NCBI GenBank assembly: GCA_023150875.1
Contig: JAKLKC010000039.1
Location: forward strand, 1-64,000
Source of the DNA: Myxococcota bacterium
Lineage (GTDB): Bacteria; Myxococcota_A; UBA796; UBA9615; JAKLKC01
DNA: 64,000 nt
Direction of reading: 5' to 3'
The notes beneath the pieces are model-generated. The model worked only from the letters and a program-made list of their open reading frames with translations. It was not told the DNA's origin and did not search any database. A program made the position numbers and the translations under genes. Shown in pieces: positions 61,439 to 64,000 of the stretch. The stretch's first letter is position 1, and the number at the start of each line of letters is the position of its first letter.

Positions 61439-63084
61439 GCGTCCTGGACGGCCAGAAGGTCTCCCCCCGGCAGCCCAACCGCCGCCTGCGGGCCCAGGCC
61501 CGGGATGCCACCGCCCGGATCGCCCGGGTCGACGTCGGTCGTGACGAGGCGGCCCGGCGGAAGTCCGCCCCGGTGGAGGAGCCCGCGATCCCGCGGAAGC
61601 CCGCCCCGGTCGAGGAGCCGGCGGTCCGGCGAACGTCCGTTCCGGTCGAGGAGCCCGCGCTCCGGAGGAGGTCCGCACCGGGGCCGGTGGAGTCGTCCCG
61701 GCGGTCGGAGGGGGCCGAGCCCGCCGCCGTGGCACGGGTGCGGCGGTTCCCGACGGAGATCGCCGACATCCGGGGGCCCGCCCCCCGGCGGGCGGGACCG
61801 GCGATCGACGGCGGCGAACCCGAACCCGAGGTCCGGTCCCGGCCGGTCCGCGCCGTCGCCGGGATCGGGGACGAGGGCCTCGCCGCCCTCGCGGCGGCGA
61901 CCCGCACAGGATCGCGGGCCGTGGCCCGGGTCGGTGCCGGCTGGCTGACGCGCCTGCCGCTGGTGCTGGTCCAGGGCCCTGCGACCGCGGCCCTGGCCGC
62001 CGGAGTCTTCCTGGCCGCCTCCCTGGGCGGCATGATCGTCGTGGGCCGCGCCGCCGGAGAGGGGCTCGGCCTCGCCGGCCGCCTGTTGGCCTTCGTGCCG
62101 ATCCTCCTGACCCAGGGGTGGGGCGCGGCGGTGCGCGGGCTCCGACCGGTCGCCGTCCGGGTGGAGGCCCTGTCCCGGGGGGTGGTCCTGGGGGAGCTGG
62201 ACGAGATCCGGGACGGCACGCCGGACCTCGCCGAGGTCGGGCAGGACGTCGCCCGGGCGGTGGGGGTGCTCCGGGACTTCGCGGCTGCGCGGCGCCCCGA
62301 GATCCCGCGGATCCGGGTCCCGTCCCGTCGCCGCGCGGCTCTGGCCGCGGTCGCCGGGCTCGGCATCGGCGGCGTGCTGTGGGGGGTGGCGCTGGGCGGG
62401 TGGGCGTTGAACCGGGAACTTCACCGGGCACCCTGGCTGGAGGTCAACACGATCACGGTGGAGGGAGTCTCCCGGCTGAGCCGCGAGGAGGTCCTGCGGG
62501 CGGCCGGGATCCGCCCCCGGGTGAACGTCCTGGAGGTGGACCTGGAGGCGGCCTTGGAGCGCATGCAGGCCATGCCGTGGGTGCGGACGGCGGTGGTCAA
62601 GCGCCGCTTCCCGGACCGGATCTCCATCCGCATCGAGGAGAGGGAGCCCGCGGCCCTGCTCGCCGCGGGGGGGCTGTGGCTGGTGGACGTGGGGGGCGAG
62701 GTCTTCAAGCCCGTCGAACCGGGGGAGTCGTACGACCTGCCGGTGGTGACGGGGGTGGCCCCCCCCGGCGCCGGCGAGGCCGGAGAGGCCACCGCGAGCC
62801 TGCGGGCGGCGCTCCGGGTGGTGGAGGCCTTCCAGGGGCGGCGTCGCCTCAGCCCGGGGGACATCGGGGAGATCCGCGTGGAGGCGGACGGCCGCCTCCG
62901 GGTGTTCACGGCGCGGGAGGGGGTGGAGCTCAAGCTGGGACGCGAGTCGTGGGACCAGCGGGTGGGGCGCCTGGACACCCTCCTGGACCAGGAGCTGATG
63001 ACGCTGTCGGCGGTGGAGTCGGTGGACCTGGACCTGGCGGACGAGGCGGTGGTGCGGCCCCGTGCGAAGAAGCGCGACGGCTAG
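61435..63084 (+). CDS. ftsQ: Cell division protein FtsQ with long N-terminal extension
   Basis: The protein has 550 residues, about twice the usual FtsQ. The family part is C-terminal: a membrane helix at about 301-324, a POTRA domain (335-403; LEVNTITVEGVSRLSREEVL, PRVNVLEVDLEAALERM, WVRTAVVKRRFPDRISIRIE) and the FtsQ beta domain after it. Before it lie a basic/Pro-rich tail with three 12-residue repeats (PVEEPAxxR, residues 43-78), and two further hydrophobic stretches (about 173-203 and 214-227). FtsQ links early and late divisome proteins through FtsB/FtsL. Its start overlaps the ddl stop and ftsA follows after 19 bases. Confidence 0.9.
   Translation: MSVLDGQKVSPRQPNRRLRAQARDATARIARVDVGRDEAARRKSAPVEEPAIPRKPAPVEEPAVRRTSVPVEEPALRRRSAPGPVESSRRSEGAEPAAVARVRRFPTEIADIRGPAPRRAGPAIDGGEPEPEVRSRPVRAVAGIGDEGLAALAAATRTGSRAVARVGAGWLTRLPLVLVQGPATAALAAGVFLAASLGGMIVVGRAAGEGLGLAGRLLAFVPILLTQGWGAAVRGLRPVAVRVEALSRGVVLGELDEIRDGTPDLAEVGQDVARAVGVLRDFAAARRPEIPRIRVPSRRRAALAAVAGLGIGGVLWGVALGGWALNRELHRAPWLEVNTITVEGVSRLSREEVLRAAGIRPRVNVLEVDLEAALERMQAMPWVRTAVVKRRFPDRISIRIEEREPAALLAAGGLWLVDVGGEVFKPVEPGESYDLPVVTGVAPPGAGEAGEATASLRAALRVVEAFQGRRRLSPGDIGEIRVEADGRLRVFTAREGVELKLGRESWDQRVGRLDTLLDQELMTLSAVESVDLDLADEAVVRPRAKKRDG
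61558..61681 (+). repeat. 36-bp tandem repeat in ftsQ
   Basis: Three and a half units of 36 bases starting at about 61558, 61594 and 61630 encode (R)K.APVEEPA..R. They differ at several positions in each unit. The array lies in the cytoplasmic, Pro/Glu/Arg-rich tail of FtsQ. Confidence 0.75.
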
Positions 63085-63103
63085 GGGGAACGGGAGGCGG
63101 CAG

Positions 63104-64000
63104 GTGGGGCGCGAGAACGTCATCGTCGGGTTGGACATCGGCACGTCGAAGGTCAGCGTCGTCATCGGCGAGGAGACCGAGCAGGGCCTCGACGTGATCG
63201 GGCTGGGCTCCCACCCGAGCGACGGCCTCCGCCGGGGCGTCGTCATCAACATCGAGGCCACGGTCCGCAGCATCCAGGCCGCCATCGAGGAGGCGGAGCT
63301 GATGGCGGGCTGCGAGATCGGCGCCGTCTACGTCGGCATCGCCGGGGGACACATCCGCTCCCTCAACAGCCAGGGCAACGTGACGGTGAAGGAGAAGGAG
63401 GTCACCGAGCTCGACGTCCAGCGGGTCCTGGACAGCGCCCAGGCCCTCGTGATCCCCAGCGACCGCGAGGTGATCCACATCATCCCCCAGGAGTACGTCG
63501 TCGATCACCAGGACGGCATCAAGCACCCCCAGGGGATGAGTGGAGTGCGGCTGGGTGTCCGGGTCCACATCGTCACCGCCGCCGTCACCAGCGCCCAGAA
63601 CATCGTGAAGTCCTGCAACGCCGCGGGGTTGGTGGTCAAGGACATCGTGCTGGCCCAGCTCGCCTCCGCCGCGGCCTGCCTGACCGACGACGAGAGGGAG
63701 CTGGGGGTGATGCTGGTGGACATCGGCGGGGGGACCACGGACATCGCCGTCTACCGGCGAGGAGCGGTGGTGCACACCCAGGTCATCGGCCTCGGCGGGG
63801 ACCACGTCACCCACGACATCGCCTACGGGCTCAGGACCCCCACCCAGGCGGCGGAGGCGATCAAGCGGCGGTACGGCGTGGCCATGGCCTCGATGGTGGA
63901 CCGCAACGAAGTCTTCGAGGTCCCGTCCGTGGGTGGGCACCGCTCGCGGGAGGCGAACCAGATGACCCTGGCCCAGATCGTCGAGCCCCGGGTGGAGGAG
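63104..64000 (+). CDS. ftsA: Cell division protein FtsA (cut by the right edge)
   Basis: A GTG behind GGGAGGCGG opens a frame with no stop before the window ends (299 codons seen, about 70% of the protein). It reads MGRENVIVGLDIGTSKVSVV, with the actin-fold phosphate-1 motif, the 1C domain (GAVYVGIAGGHIRSLNSQG), DREVIHIIPQEYVVD and phosphate-2 VDIGGGTTDIAVY. FtsA tethers FtsZ to the membrane and recruits division proteins. The C-terminal membrane helix, and ftsZ which should follow, lie beyond the window. Confidence 0.96.
   Translation, partial: MGRENVIVGLDIGTSKVSVVIGEETEQGLDVIGLGSHPSDGLRRGVVINIEATVRSIQAAIEEAELMAGCEIGAVYVGIAGGHIRSLNSQGNVTVKEKEVTELDVQRVLDSAQALVIPSDREVIHIIPQEYVVDHQDGIKHPQGMSGVRLGVRVHIVTAAVTSAQNIVKSCNAAGLVVKDIVLAQLASAAACLTDDERELGVMLVDIGGGTTDIAVYRRGAVVHTQVIGLGGDHVTHDIAYGLRTPTQAAEAIKRRYGVAMASMVDRNEVFEVPSVGGHRSREANQMTLAQIVEPRVEE

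Overview
The window is a 64 kb piece of a very GC-rich bacterial chromosome (GC-rich third codon positions throughout, many GTG/TTG starts, long spurious open frames opposite real genes). It looks Gram-negative: there are many lipoprotein signal peptides, a KdsD-type arabinose-5-phosphate isomerase, and a MurE with the meso-diaminopimelate signature. Three features point towards the Myxococcota/'deltaproteobacterial' group: DCDD/NGIDxDCxG (MopE-type) putative metal-binding repeats, aspartate-rich linkers after lipoboxes, and an FtsI carrying a C-terminal PASTA domain. The assignment is an inference; the 23S and 5S rRNA ends at the left edge would settle it.

Layout. 1-360: end of an rRNA operon (23S 3' end, 5S, terminator). 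0.4-6.3 kb: a thiolase-fold (KAS III-like) enzyme with an Ig-like secreted protein, then a PHP-domain lipoprotein and an unknown lipoprotein. 6.4-14.7 kb: housekeeping genes (ftcD, rplU-rpmA-obgE, a lipoprotein, rsfS, rlmH, comF, an M16 peptidase). 15-20.5 kb: a 55-residue protein, a lipoprotein, a J-domain protein, a lidless Hsp70 and a large lipoprotein with eight MopE-type repeats. 20.7-24.2 kb: dtd, a large secreted protein and suhB, leftward. 24.4-33 kb: a REC-GGDEF response regulator, GNAT, M23 peptidase, transketolase, cupin and Nudix genes. 33-37.8 kb: a leftward operon with an active/inactive M16 peptidase pair, OsmC and rhodanese. 38-45.6 kb: a beta-propeller lipoprotein, kdsD, and three consecutive unrecognised envelope genes.

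45.8-64 kb is a complete-looking dcw cluster, mraZ-rsmH-ftsL-ftsI-murE-murF-mraY-murD-ftsW-murG-murC-murB-ddl-ftsQ-ftsA, cut by the right edge inside ftsA. It makes the UDP-MurNAc-pentapeptide (MurB, C, D, E, F, Ddl), converts it to lipid II (MraY, MurG), and supplies the septal synthase (FtsW/FtsI) with its divisome regulators (FtsL, FtsQ, FtsA). Many neighbours overlap by 4 nt (ATGA, GTGA, TTGA), so translational coupling is likely. A candidate MraZ operator (four TGG[G/A] boxes at about 10-bp spacing) lies just downstream of the mraZ promoter, and a second promoter-like site precedes ddl.

I found no tRNA, CRISPR array, insertion sequence or prophage, and no clear new defence or mobile system. 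The most unusual items are sequence departures in otherwise familiar proteins: MurB without the catalytic Ser/Cys, a KAS III-like enzyme without the catalytic His, FtsQ with an about 300-residue N-terminal extension, an Hsp70 without a lid, and an rsfS with no ordinary start codon near its conserved core.
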